Made by a program: the position numbers and the translations under genes. From assembly GCF_019649055.1 (NCBI RefSeq), contig NW_026570229.1:2193760-2257759 (forward strand): a DNA stretch of 64,000 bases. The letters run 5' to 3'. Of this stretch, positions 10,801 to 21,742 are shown piece after piece. Within the stretch, counting starts at the first letter, position 1. Every line of letters starts with the position of its first letter. A model generated the notes under the pieces. The model worked only from the letters and a program-made list of their open reading frames with translations. It was not told the origin of the DNA and made no database searches. The stretch is from Paramacrobiotus metropolitanus. Lineage: Eukaryota; Tardigrada; Eutardigrada; Parachela; Macrobiotidae.

Positions 10801-13114
10801 AGTAGCACTAATTGTGCCGCATGATCGAACTGCCGCTGTCACACGTTACACATGTACATGAAGCACAAGCCAGGTCCCAGGATACCGGATGTGAAACGCT
10901 TCTATATAATGCTCCCACTGGAACTCAGCACATTTTCGCGCTGCAAAATTCCCCACTTTTCTAGCACTGCCCGTTGAGTGCTGCATTAGCCAAGTCACTA
11001 TCCAGTTCTAGGAGAATGCAGCCTTAAGTACATTGCGATGCTTATTCGACTGGTTGTTTTCCCATAATTTTCAGAGATACCGTAAAAATAGTGTACATTA
11101 TTATTCAGCATTGCTTCTGACACTGACTAGCCCGGGCATTAGTATTCCGTGACCCACTACTCTCGGATCTTTGACTTCGTGCAAAAAACCAAGAGCAGCG
11201 ATACCGCGGATCTTTTGCCTTTCGGTTAAAGGAGATAATATTTACAAACAGTGCCTGGATCACCCTCGGTCGGTATAGGAGCGTTGTTCTGCATACGCGA
11301 TTTGTTTTTGCCATTTTTTGCACCCGGAAATTTGGGAGTGTGACATTTTGCCGCAGTTAAATTCGACGCACGACTTTCCGCTGCGGGAGTCAGCGGTACA
11401 TTCCGACACATGGACACTCCGGTTTGCATTAAGACATTTTAACTTTGCGACATTTTGATGCAAGCGACATGACCTTGCGACGAAATGTCTGCGACCAAAA
11501 GTCCTGCGACTAGTTGTCCTCGGCGAAATGTCGCGGTGCCAATTTTTTAACTCAAAAAATCAATCGCCGGCTTCATTACATAGGGCCACGAGATATTTAG
11601 TCCATCGTCAAACCTGTGTGTGCCTTTTGCTTGCAGCAGAACACGATCATTGCAAACATCGGCATAAACCATTCTGTTCAAAATTTCAGGACGAGTTTAA
11701 ATGATGTGGTTTTTTACGAGACCTATGGTGCATTTGTTTCCGTTAAATTATGTAATACTCCGAAAACGGCGGAAAGGACTTGCGCCCTTGTCCCAGTAGT
11801 CTCAGATCGCAGTGCAGTAATTATAACGCTTGGAACGAGGGCACCTGATCGCAGGTATCACGATCACGGATCACCATACGCTCTTTTCCGCCAACGGTGC
11901 TTCGCGCCGTACCTGTCCGGCGATTACACAATCTTACGTAACGCGAGAATACACAAACTAACCAGTTTAATCAGAGCCAGAGCAAGAGTATGACGATTAG
12001 GTCAACACGTCGCACGGGTTTCGCACCCAGAATGCTCGGAACATCTCATCAATCTCCATTTAAACCGACAAAAAACGATTCACAAAGCTATCATGATCAG
12101 TTGTTGTAGTGGCTGACACTGAATGAAGTTAACTTATGCCAGCACACTCTGCATGTTAGCTTCGAGGTTTTGTATTAAATACGAAGCTGATAAAGAAAGC
12201 ATTTGAACTTGCTCAAGCTTATTCAGAGCTTCAAGGGACCTTACTATGGTTCAGTTTGGAAAAGGGTGGAAGACCGGAGAGCGCCAGATCACTGTACGGG
12301 CCTAATTTATCGTGCTACGCTTATGGTAAGTACAATAACAAGTTGGTCAAAGCAGATGGCCAAAACACGCTGAACTGCTTATCTGTACATTTTGCTACAA
12401 GAATATTCATCCGCTTCAATATCAATTCCTTTCGGCTTTTTGACCCCAGAACCCTTTATCCGGCTTGTGAACCGCAGTAAAATTTGCTCCCGCTAAATTT
12501 ACTCCGCTTTTCGACCACCGAAGACTGTTTCCTTCGAAAAGTCTCTCCGGCGGTTGTTTGACATTTGGCCGCTAAGGCAGAGGGAAAAGGAAACAGAGAG
12601 GAAAGGCGCCCGCCCGCCTGCTGTTCTACATACTTTGCAAGTTCAATAGATAAGCCACAATTCCCACACATCCACTGCTTAGCCATTGGTCAGCGTAATT
12701 GCCAGTGTACGAAGCTCCGCCGCTTTTCCATTGAGCTTTAAGAGAACACCATTTCCTCATTATAACAGTCACCTACAAAAGCCGAGGATTATCGCGCTAT
12801 CTTCGTAACGATCAACTTCAGAGGGAAAGACAAGAAAGGCAAGGAAGGCGAAATGGGCAATCAGCTGAAGAAAAGGCTGGGAAGAGAGCATTCGCTGATC
12901 GCGGTCAAGACCAGCGTGTACACATCACAGCGGGCGGTCTACGATAGATAACAAGATTTCTCTGTCACGTATACACCGCGTGAACACCACTCGCCAACGG
13001 TCAGCTGCTTTCGCAGAAATTCTATTTTGCTAGTTGTTAGTTTGCTCATACTGCTGTAACAACGGCTGCTATCGAGAATTTCAAACTGCGTACAATTCCT
13101 GATTTGGGATTGCA
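7850..13114. other. About 5.3 kb without a recognisable gene
   Basis: Short frames here (for example 7752-8045, 9617-9799, 10354-10682, 11616-11993, 12256-12686 on either strand) show no family motif, signal peptide with donor, or convincing splice context. The region holds a degenerate tandem motif at about 11440-11545 and presumably the promoters of the knottin gene (minus) and the phospholipase gene (plus). An undetected lineage-specific or multi-exon gene is possible. Confidence 0.45.
11440..11545. repeat. Degenerate GCGAC/ACATTTTG short tandem repeats
   Basis: The words tgcgac and gaaatgtc recur several times with variable spacing (ttgcgacattttg, ccttgcgacgaaatgtc, tgcgaccaaaag, tgcgactag, cggcgaaatgtcgcgg). 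This gives a roughly 15-25-bp degenerate tandem pattern, similar in flavour to the GTCGAC repeats at 63.0-63.2 kb. Confidence 0.45.
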
Positions 13115-16100
13115 ATGAGAGTGTGTCTGGGATCAGCTGGAGCATTCATTGTTTTCCCGTTGATTCTCTACATACTGCTGCATGATTGCCACGCCGTGGT
13201 GTTACGCAATCCGGCCTTCAACATCTGGGGCGATATATTCGGGAATAAGGCAGAGGAACCTCTGCGCAGTCCGGTTATTTTAGGTAAAAAAATTATGGCT
13301 AATATGGAGTTCATACCTGAAGCCCAGTTCATATTTTTTTGCTGCTGTTGTAATTTATGTTTATTAAATTGTCAGTGCCGGGAGTCGGTGGAAGTCGGCT
13401 GCAGGCCAAACTCAACAAACCCAACACGGTCAGCTTGTTTTGCGCCAAACAGACCAAGGATTACATTGATTTATGGCTGAATGTGGACTTGCTGCTGCCT
13501 TATGCACTGGAATGCTGGGTGGACAACATGAAGTCAGTACTTTAATTAAACTATTTCTATACTATTAATAAATAAATCCAAAAATAAATAAATATTAATA
13601 AACCAAATATGCTAAAATAATAAAATTAATATACTAATAATAAATTGTAGTCTTTTAACAATAATTACTGCTTTGTAAGCGGCAATAACGATTTGTGATT
13701 ATAATTATTAATTCCCTATATTTGCTTGTACTTACTGACTAAACTTAAATAAGGCAGCGCAGTTGCACCATCTTAATACAATGTGGCATGAACACCGCAT
13801 ACACCGAGATTAATACACTAAACAATAATAAATAGTTCTAATAATACCGACTTTAATAAAGACATATACTCGTACCTTGCTTAGGGCCTTATTAGGCTAT
13901 CAAAGCCGGCGCTGTAAATATCTTGGAATTTGTCTACGACCATACCACGTAGAAAACTCCCGATCCCGTTCGATCTCGGAAGATAACCTACGTCGGGCCC
14001 GGTTAGTACTTGGATGGGTGACCGCTTGGGAACACCGGGTGTTGTAGACTTTTTGCCTTTTGAACTAAACGGCTTTTTAGCCTGCTAGCTAACTAGGCTT
14101 ATTTTATCAAATTTTGTTTATTATTAGTTATTTAACTAAAATGGCTTTTTATTAATTCTGTCGGGTTGATTTGGCATCACAAGCGGCGCTATAAATACCT
14201 AAGCATTCGTCTACGACCATACCACGTAGAAAACTCCCGATCCCGTTCGATCTCGGAAGATAACCTACGTCGGGCCCGGTTAGTACTTGGATGGGTGACC
14301 GCTTGGGAACACCGGGTGTTGTAGACTTTTTGCCTTTTAACTAGACGGCTTTCTGGCCTGTTAGCTAACAATACTTGTTTCATTTATATTTTGTTAATTA
14401 TTCACGAAAATGTATTAATTAAACGTCTTTTTAATGATTGTGCCGAGTTGACCTGGCCTCACAAGCGGCGTCATAATTCCTAAGCATTCGCCTACGACCA
14501 TACCACGTAGAAAACTCCCGTATTATCCCGTTCGATCTCGGAAGATAACCTACGTCGGGCCCGGTTAGTATTTGGATGGGTGACCGCTTGGGAACACCGG
14601 GTGTTGTAGACTTTTTGCCTTTTTAACTAGACGGCCTTTTAGCCTGTTAGGCTGGTAGCCAACAATTTTAATTTATTTTCATTTTCTTAATTATTCACGC
14701 AAATTTATTAATAATTGAATGGCTTTTTAATAATGGTGCCGGGTTTACTTTAGCATAAAACCGGCGTTATGTATACCCTACTCTGGGATCTTACTACGAC
14801 CATACCATTTAACAAATGAGTGTAATAGTAACGGGTACCGTGGTATATGTAATAATGCACCACCATATTTCTGCATAGTGCAATGCACATAGCATATTCG
14901 CAGCAGCGTATCTGTAACCCTTATGCGTTTTTATTAGCGCATGCCAAATAACACGCATACGGTTTATAAAAAGAACAGATTTAACTGCAATAAAAATATT
15001 CTCTTCGGCTTATAATTGTTATGCCTTGGCCGCACTATGCACGTATTCTTTAGCGGTAAACGTTTTCTAGGTGGTATGGTCGTAGACAAATGATTAGACG
15101 TTTGTAGCGACGGTTGTGATGTCAAGTCAATTACCCGGCACAATTATTAAGAAGCGTTGTTAATTAAGGTCATTTGCATAAATAATTAATAAGTTATAAA
15201 TACGCACTGAAAGTGCAGTTAGCTAACAGGGCAAAAAGCGGTCTATGTAAAAGGCAAAATGTCGGTCCACCATCCAGGTATGTACTAACTACCAACAGTA
15301 ATGTGAACTTCATCGGGCTCGGTTACTGCACGGAGGGACGTGCCGGGCGACTGGCGCTGACCGCTTGGCAGCAAAAGGCATTAAGAAATTACGCGTATGA
15401 TCAAAATTTTTGGTATAAGCAAAATATCAAACCAAACGAAATCAGACTTCCGCTTCCGGACCTTTTGGCATTTATGTTAACTTTAATTATTATGGACCAT
15501 TTGTACGGCGTGCACGTGTAGTAATGAGCAGTACGAGTACTTAAAACTTATTTCCGGTCCATACAGGCTGCACTACAACAACGTGAGCCGGCGTTCCGAA
15601 AATGCACCGGGAGTGGACGTCCGCGTGTACGGTTTCGGCAGCAGCTTGGCGGTCGAGTATGTCAGCAAGGACCTATACCCCTATGGTACTCTATTCCTCT
15701 TAAGTTCTTATCATCCTCATGCCGCTGTTTTCATCCAGTTGTACGGGATATTACGGATGCGTATGATCATGATTACTTAACGCAAGGAATATGTATTTTT
15801 CTGACTTATACAGATACATCTGGTCTTTTATTACAAAGTATTTGTTTTGATTTGCGTGCATTCGTACACGTACTGTAAAATTTTATCCTCTGCAAAAAAA
15901 TGCAGCGCAAAACGCTCAGTAACGAAGGAACGTTTTGTTAAATTATTTGTTTGCAGCGAGGTACTTTAAAGACGTAGCGGACATGCTGGTTAGTCAAGGC
16001 TACGAAAGGGATATATCGATACGCGCCGCGCCATATGATTTCCGTTTAGCACCCGGTAAACATATGATTACATATCCACTTGTTTTGAGAACGTCCTGTA

Positions 16101-17354
16101 AAAAATTTAACCCTGAAATTAATCCATAAGCAAACGGAAATTACGTTTACATAAACTTATTACAATCCTTGCAGATGAGCAAACAGAGTACTACAAAGCC
16201 TTAAAGAAACTCGTTGAAGAGACACATACCCGTAATCAGAACACCCCCGTGACCTTTATCGCCCACTCCCTGGGCAACCTGCATACGTTATATTTTCTGC
16301 AACAACAAACACCAGAATGGACGGCCAAGCATGTCAAAGGCTTCGTTAGTATCGCCGCCCCCTGGGCGGGTGCGATCCGCTCCATAAAAGCGGTCACTTC
16401 CGGTAACCAATCCTTCATGAATGCTCTCCATTAATACAACGTTTTTTAATATTCATGTTCTTTTTGGAAATGCAGGTGACAATCTGAACGAAGACATCGT
16501 CGATTCGTTGATGGTGCGGGCCGAAGAGCGGACGAATCCCAGCGCCACCTTTCTGTTTCCCAATCGCGAATTTTGGCCGGATTCGTACGTGGTGCTGCAG
16601 CGGCCGGGGAAGCAGTACACCGTTGGACGTATTGACCAACTAATTGACGATATCAACGACCGCAGCGTGTGGGACATGTACGGCCGCACCAAGGGCCTGC
16701 TGAAACTGCAACCGCCTAGCATACCGGTAAAAACTTGACTATGGAATTTTAACTCTTGCTGCGCTGATTTTCGCCTGATTAATTTTACTTGGATTTATTA
16801 CGAAGATAATAAATTATGGCTTGTAATTTTCCGGTACATTTTATTCACCTGTGGTATGCACATTTTACTGTATATGACGTAAAATATATTAATCAAGAAC
16901 ATCACAATTTTTATAACATAAAAAGTTCATTAAACTTTTCTGCTCCTTCGATTGTTTCCAAAACTAAAACTCAGTTTCCCCGTTGTATCTCAGTGATAAT
17001 CTCTGATGTAAAAATGCATGGGAACGGGTTTCGCTAGTGTGTGGTTGCGGTCGTTTGCCCCGCTCTTTGACAAATGGCGATTTTTAACAGATGTTTTGTT
17101 TGTACGGCACCGGCGTCCCCACCCCGGCCAGCCTGTACTACGAGCGGGACGACCAGTTCCCCGATCTGACACCCAAAGAGGTCCTGGGCCAGGGCGACGG
17201 GTCCGTGAACGACATCAGTCTGGAGGTGTGCGGTCAGTGGGCGAAGAAGCATCCGGAGCGGGTGCGGGTGACGCGCTTTCCCGGCGTCGGACATAAGGAG
17301 ATCCTGGCGGACCAGGCGGCGCTGGCACATATCCTGGATGTTCTTAATCAATGA
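13115..17354 (+). CDS. PLA2G15: Lysosomal phospholipase A2 (group XV)/LCAT-like acyltransferase, 7 exons
   Basis: Exons: 13115-13283, 13376-13532, 15567-15685, 15957-16055, 16175-16402, 16476-16726 and 17091-17354; all phases agree. The protein starts with a hydrophobic signal peptide (GAFIVFPLILYILLHDCHAV), so it enters the secretory/lysosomal route. It follows the LCAT/PLA2G15 order: LVPGVGGSRL, the paired cysteines in SLFCAKQ and LECWVDN, GVDVRVYGFG, APYDFRLAP, the nucleophile elbow AHSLGN (Ser), LYGTGVPTP, the catalytic Asp in GDGSVND and His in GVGHKEIL. The full Ser-Asp-His triad is present, so the enzyme is predicted active on phospholipid acyl chains (phospholipase A and transacylase). 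LWLNVDLLLP favours PLA2G15 over plasma LCAT. Intron 2 (2 kb) contains three 5S rRNA genes and inverted 5S remnants; the other introns are short. Confidence 0.92.
13932..14049 (+). rRNA. 5S rRNA gene (copy 1)
   Basis: 118 nt from GTCTACGACC to TTGTAGAC, with the internal control region GGTTAGTACTTGGATGGGTG, closing terminal stem, and a T5 terminator immediately 3'. It lies in intron 2 of the phospholipase gene in the same orientation. Upstream is the TATAAATA-like element shared by the family (here tgtaaatatc). Confidence 0.93.
14209..14326 (+). rRNA. 5S rRNA gene (copy 2)
   Basis: 118 nt, identical or nearly identical to copy 1, with an upstream TATAAATA element about 19 bp before the start and a T5 terminator. 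The spacer to copy 1 (about 160 bp) shows the family's spacer motifs. Confidence 0.93.
14490..14611 (+). rRNA. 5S rRNA gene (copy 3, +4-nt variant)
   Basis: 122 nt. It has a 4-nt insertion giving CCCGTATTATCCCG where standard copies have CCCGATCCCG, starts GCCTACG instead of GTCTACG, and has TATTTGG for TACTTGG in the internal promoter. T5 terminator present. The same insertion occurs in two other clusters. Confidence 0.85.
14790..15263. pseudogene. Head-to-head 5S remnants with unrelated DNA between
   Basis: A plus-strand 5S start (ctacgaccatacca, about 14793-14806) breaks off. A minus-strand 5S start (about 15063-15087) appears 260 bp later, followed by minus-strand spacer sequence and a truncated minus-strand 3' end near 15250-15263 (aaaaggcaaaatgtc). 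The array orientation therefore flips inside the phospholipase intron, and both inverted units are broken. Confidence 0.65.
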
Positions 17355-17539
17355 GAGTATTTCATTCATTGTATGGGTATTTCCAAATTCCCTTGCTTAG
17401 AACAAGAAAACATTAAATCTGTATCAGATTGGGTTGATGTCCAGATAACCGAACATTTATGAAAACAGTTACTGGTCAATGAATATTGTACATTAAACTG
17501 TACAATTATTTTTTAAAAAAGTGGAAATCAGTACGCAGT

Positions 17540-17700
17540 TCAGAAATTTAAGATTAAAATCTACAGACAGTGTGCAATAGGAGCACATATTCAATGCGCA
17601 TAAATCGCCCGCACTGGCTTCCAACAGAAGAATTTTTTGCGCAGGATGCGTTAAAACGACACATATACTATGTACTTTTTTTAGTCCTACTTTGCACACC
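17540..17700. repeat. Degenerate dispersed repeat shared with about 62515-62660
   Basis: The blocks cagtgtgcaa, cacat, ataaatcgcc, ttgcgcag and ttaaaacga occur here and at about 62515-62660 in the same order and spacing, with many substitutions between. It is an old interspersed element of unknown type, lying in the gap between two convergent genes. Confidence 0.5.
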
Positions 17701-17942
17701 TATATATAATTTGTGAACGTTCCAATAAAAACTGCCAAGAAGATACTTTTAATTGTTCGCACATGTGAAATCTTAAGACGCGCGTCACCAGAAAATTCAA
17801 CACAACCACGTGACTCGTATAAATCACCGGCAGACAACCGGAAGTGAAAGGTCGCACGCAAGTTCCAAGAGCAGTGCCGATTTAGCCCACAGACTGTCAA
17901 AATTATCACGAAACGTTTTCAAAATGCCGTGTTATGTTCCAT

Positions 17943-18967
17943 TTACGCTTTAGCCCCGCATTTCCCGCTGTCCTGCGCCGACTCCGGCTTCACCGCCCAC
18001 TTACTCCCGGCCGTCTCCACCCCGGTGGTGGGGTCCACACACCAGCACTCCTTCCGCTCCACCGTATCGCACTGCTGTGCACTGTACTGCCCGTTCGACG
18101 GATTACACTGCGGCTGGTAGCCCTGTTTGCGGAGACGGGCCCGTTTGTGGGCCTGTGCGCACTGGCACACCAGGGTGGGGCTGGAGGTGGGTCCGAGGAG
18201 GACGCCGGTGGTCCACAGGTCCACGCAGAACTTCTGTCCGTTGCGCATCGTCTGCACCGGGAGGAGCTGGTTGGTGGTGCTGTTGCATTCCGGCATCCAC
18301 GAGGAGTCCGACACGTCGACGGAGGCGGCGGAGGCGGATTTCAGGGCGGCGCAGTCGATGGGCCCGTGCTTGCGGGTGGTGTTTTTCGTGTCTACGGAAA
18401 GTAATAACTTTAACAAATTTGTTAATTATTTATTTTTATACAAATCAAAGTCACAGCAAAGCTGCCAAAAAATAACAGCGAAAAATGAGCGAAAATTCAC
18501 GTGCTCATATTTGTTAATGTGATTCCTTATTTTTGTTCTATTAATGTTTCCCTGATATGTCTATGTTTTTTTTCTCCACATCCACAGCATGTTTTTACCG
18601 CGGATACAGCACGATAATCAATAGCTGATAAAACATTTGGCAAAATTATTCAAAACGAGGGAATGCTGTTTGCAGTATACACTTGAAAACGCTATTTGTA
18701 ATTTGTTTTCAATTCGGGAAAATAGTCCAAACTCAGAAAATTAAAGAAATCAAAAAATTAACCAAGATCTCATGGATTACCTAGTGGAATAAAATTCAAT
18801 ACGTATGTATTGTAACCAATTTAGCGGCTACTAAAATTTCCACTCCACTATTCTCAGTAATTTTATCCTCCACTTAGAAACATTTATATACCGTACGTAC
18901 CACTTCCGGCTGCCCAGCATGCTGTTATGGATAGAAACGCCAGGAAAATAGAATACTGGAAAAACAT
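17943..18967 (-). CDS. Small secreted thyroglobulin type-1 domain protein, 2 exons
   Basis: Exon 1 (18967-18901) encodes a signal peptide (MFFQYSIFLAFLSITACWAA) and ends G|gtacgt; exon 2 (18391-17943) follows ttactttccgtag and joins in phase 1. The mature protein of about 150 residues holds two thyroglobulin type-1-like modules. The second is canonical (YQPQC, QQC, the CWCV core, closing Cys). The first has WMPEC and an FCVD version of the core but lacks one cysteine pair (Thr where QC is expected and Phe-Cys instead of Cys-Trp-Cys). Such modules act in animals as cysteine or aspartic protease inhibitors or as matrix and growth-factor-binding units; which applies cannot be told. An upstream in-frame ATG at 19141 exists, but the 18967 start places the hydrophobic segment at the N-terminus. 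It converges on the phospholipase gene. Confidence 0.8.
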
Positions 18968-19709
18968 TTTTATATAAAAACGTTCCACGATGAAGCGATA
19001 AAATCCCTGATCCACGAATATTGATTTTAACTCATAAATGCAGTACCAAGCAGCTACACGTCTACCAACGTTGTAATGCGATAGATTACGCAGCAGGTTC
19101 TTAACCGACAACTGTCTGCGAAACACGGAAACGATACACATCCCTCTTCATATTAATTTTTCACGATTTCCGGAAAAACTCGCTTTTTATCCCCAAGGCG
19201 TAGATGTGTGTACTGTACAATCCATGTGCTGCATGGAAGGAAAACACGTCTTACTATAAACGGTACCCGTTCGTGCATTACATTCGAAAACTAATGCAGG
19301 AAATTTCTGCGTGTTACGATTATAAAAATGCATTCCCGGAATGTAAATCACCACTTAATAAAGATACGTTTAACAACACAAACTATGAAATGTAACTGTA
19401 ATTTCAAGTGTGACACGTGTGTTTGTAGGACAAATGTCTATACTAGAACCGCTAGATTTACTAACAGTTACGGATATACCGATAGCTGAACAAGTTGTAA
19501 TTAACAAAATCCCACTGGGCCACATGAACGACCGACCGTGTAGAAACGTTTTCGACGATAAACAATAACATTAAGGTCACCAAACACCATGAGCGATTGT
19601 AATAGTGGGATGACAAACAATTTATTTGTTATTTATGCAAATGTATTTAATTATAGGACGTTTGGATACGCTATAAATCGCTACCGGTGCTGTAAATCTC
19701 TGTGAATTC
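18968..19709. other. Intergenic; no gene recognised
   Basis: Probably the promoter of the minus-strand thyroglobulin-domain gene plus 5S flanking DNA. A 63-residue plus-strand frame (19204-19395) has four cysteines but no signal peptide, splice context or family match and is not called. Confidence 0.45.
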
Positions 19710-19831
19710 GTCTACGACCATACCACGTAGAAAACTCCCGTATTATCCCGTTCGACCTCGGAAGATAACCGACGTCGGGCCCGGTTTGTACTTGGATGGG
19801 TGACCGGTTGGGAACACCGGGTGTTGTAGAC
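19710..19831 (+). rRNA. 5S rRNA gene (copy 4, +4-nt variant)
   Basis: 122 nt with the same 4-nt insertion as copy 3. Further changes: CGACCTCGG for CGATCTCGG, GGTTTGTACTTGG in the internal promoter and ACCGGTTGG for ACCGCTTGG. T5 terminator present. The extra substitutions make function less certain than for the standard copies. Confidence 0.8.
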
Positions 19832-19997
19832 TTTTTGCCCTTTAACTAAACGGCTTTCTGGTTTAATAGCTAACTACACTTGTTTTATTTATATTTTGTC
19901 AATTATTCACGCAAATGTATTTAATTAAAATGGCTTTTTAACAATTGTGCCGGCTTGGCTTGCCATCACAACCGGCGCTATAAATATTTAAGCATTC

Positions 19998-20115
19998 GTC
20001 TACGACCATACCACGTCGAAAACTCCCGATTCCGTTCGATCTCGGAAGATAACTTACGTCGGGCCCGGCTAGTACTTGGATGGGTGACCGCTTGGGAACA
20101 CCGGGTGTTGTAGAC
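19998..20115 (+). rRNA. 5S rRNA gene (copy 5, diverged)
   Basis: 118 nt with several differences from consensus (CACGTCGAAAA, CGATTCCG, AACTTACG, CGGCTAG). The terminator is interrupted (cttgtttg instead of ctttttg). A TATAAATA-like element lies just upstream. It may be a decaying copy. Confidence 0.75.
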
Positions 20116-21742
20116 TTGTTTGATTTTTAATTAGACTGCTTTTGGCCTGTTAGCAAGCTGTGCTTACTTTATATATATTTAATTAGCGTTAAAGGACTTC
20201 GCTTTTTATGGTGTTTGTTTGTGGTTGCCATGAATTTAACCACAGCCTTGCCTGCTGATCATTACTTTAATTCTGCTGTTTTACGCTCCCGCATAGCTTA
20301 CCAAAAGGACAAAAAGATACAGTAACCGCAATTCGAATGCCAAAAGTCTGCTCAACCATGCAGTGTGCTCAAACGGTCATTAATGTCATTTGAAAGTTCT
20401 GGTAGGTACATGCTCAAGGAGTCAAGGGTGTGACTTTGTTAACCTGGCGGTGTGTAAAGGGAATTTAAGTCACAAAATGTTCTAAACTGATGGCAAGCGG
20501 CCAGCTGGTGTGACCGCGAATTTGGACGTTTCTCGCGCTACTTGTTGCGGCATCATGCAGGCCCTCTCGAGCAAGCCACATGCGAGCGGTGTATCCATCT
20601 GGGCGCGAGCGCAGCAACAGCAACACGCAGCAGTACGAAACACAAACCACCAGACACCGCAGCCGCACTGACGACCTTATCTGCTGCGTCCGTTGGGCTT
20701 CACAATCCGTGAACCGTGGGGACTAGAGATTCAGTCTGATTCGCCTGCCTGATAACTGACGAAAAAGATCAAAGTTGAAACAGGAGACCGGCGAAATGCA
20801 AGCCACGAAATATCTGCGCCACCGATTATTTGGCTACTGCGATGAAAGCGGGCAGCATGACTGAGAAGATTTATGGGAACTAACCAGAATGTTTCTGGGT
20901 CTGACTTTACTTGTGGTACTTTTTTTCTTACGTACAGGACGATTTGAACGCCTAATACTGTATGCTATCCGGTGCTAGCATTGGTAATGGTGACCTTACG
21001 TTCTTCTCTTATTTACTGATGGCCGACAGCTTCCTTGAAGCGCTGTAAAAGCAAATCGAGTTGCGATCTCCTAGTCGCATCGTTGAAACTTGTACTGTAA
21101 TCGAGACCGAATAACCTAACCGGCGGTGAATTTGTAAGCGATCCGATGGTTCTCTCATCTGACCGCTAAGTTTGGGAATACTGTAGTACATACTATAACT
21201 GGAGAATGTGGCGATATTGTACCGTATTCCGCTAAAATTTCTATGAATTTCCTGAAAGCCTTGCATTAAACTAAAAACCTAAACAAGAAGGATAATCAAT
21301 TAGGTATAGAAAACGACTTTGTTATATGGCATACCTATGTATATAACAACGATATTATACGGATTGTTTCAGCTCAATTAAAGTACTGTACTGTATAGCG
21401 TATACGCGTGCATAACTGCAAGAAAGTTTTATGCAAAGATTGTTCATGTATAGTGTAGTTAGTACGTACAGGTACACGTGCCGGCTGATCAATCAACATT
21501 TTCCTGACAAAACAAACACACACCATTGTTGATCGAATCGGCCTAATCAGCGTTTATCTATCGGCACAATGACGATGTCAGCAGCGACTGGCAAAGCGAC
21601 CGTGAAACCGTTCTGCTTCTACATGTATAACCACTTTATCGGCAGTTTACTTTTCGCATCGCAATAAGCACTGCAGTAACAAAACTAACACACTGTTAGT
21701 TAAAGCGAACACTTTTGCGTCACACCAGTCTATCGCAGCAAA
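20116..21742. other. 1.6 kb intergenic; one weak secreted ORF only
   Basis: The interval between the 5S pair and the FAD oxidase gene. A minus-strand 67-residue frame (20668-20465) begins with a hydrophobic, signal-like stretch (CLVVCVSYCCVLLLL), but no continuation or family is seen, so it is not called as a gene. The 3' part is the oxidase promoter region. Confidence 0.4.

Noticed and set aside
11616-11993. 125-codon plus-strand ORF
   Set aside because: No signal peptide, motif, splice borders or codon bias; composition like the surrounding non-coding DNA.
15280-15400. Plus-strand stretch with a faint 5S internal promoter likeness (catcgggctcggttactg)
   Set aside because: Similarity is limited to about 20 bp and flanks do not align with the 5S family; could be chance.
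18077-18522. Plus-strand Arg-rich and Gly-rich frames
   Set aside because: Shadows of the minus-strand thyroglobulin type-1 exon.
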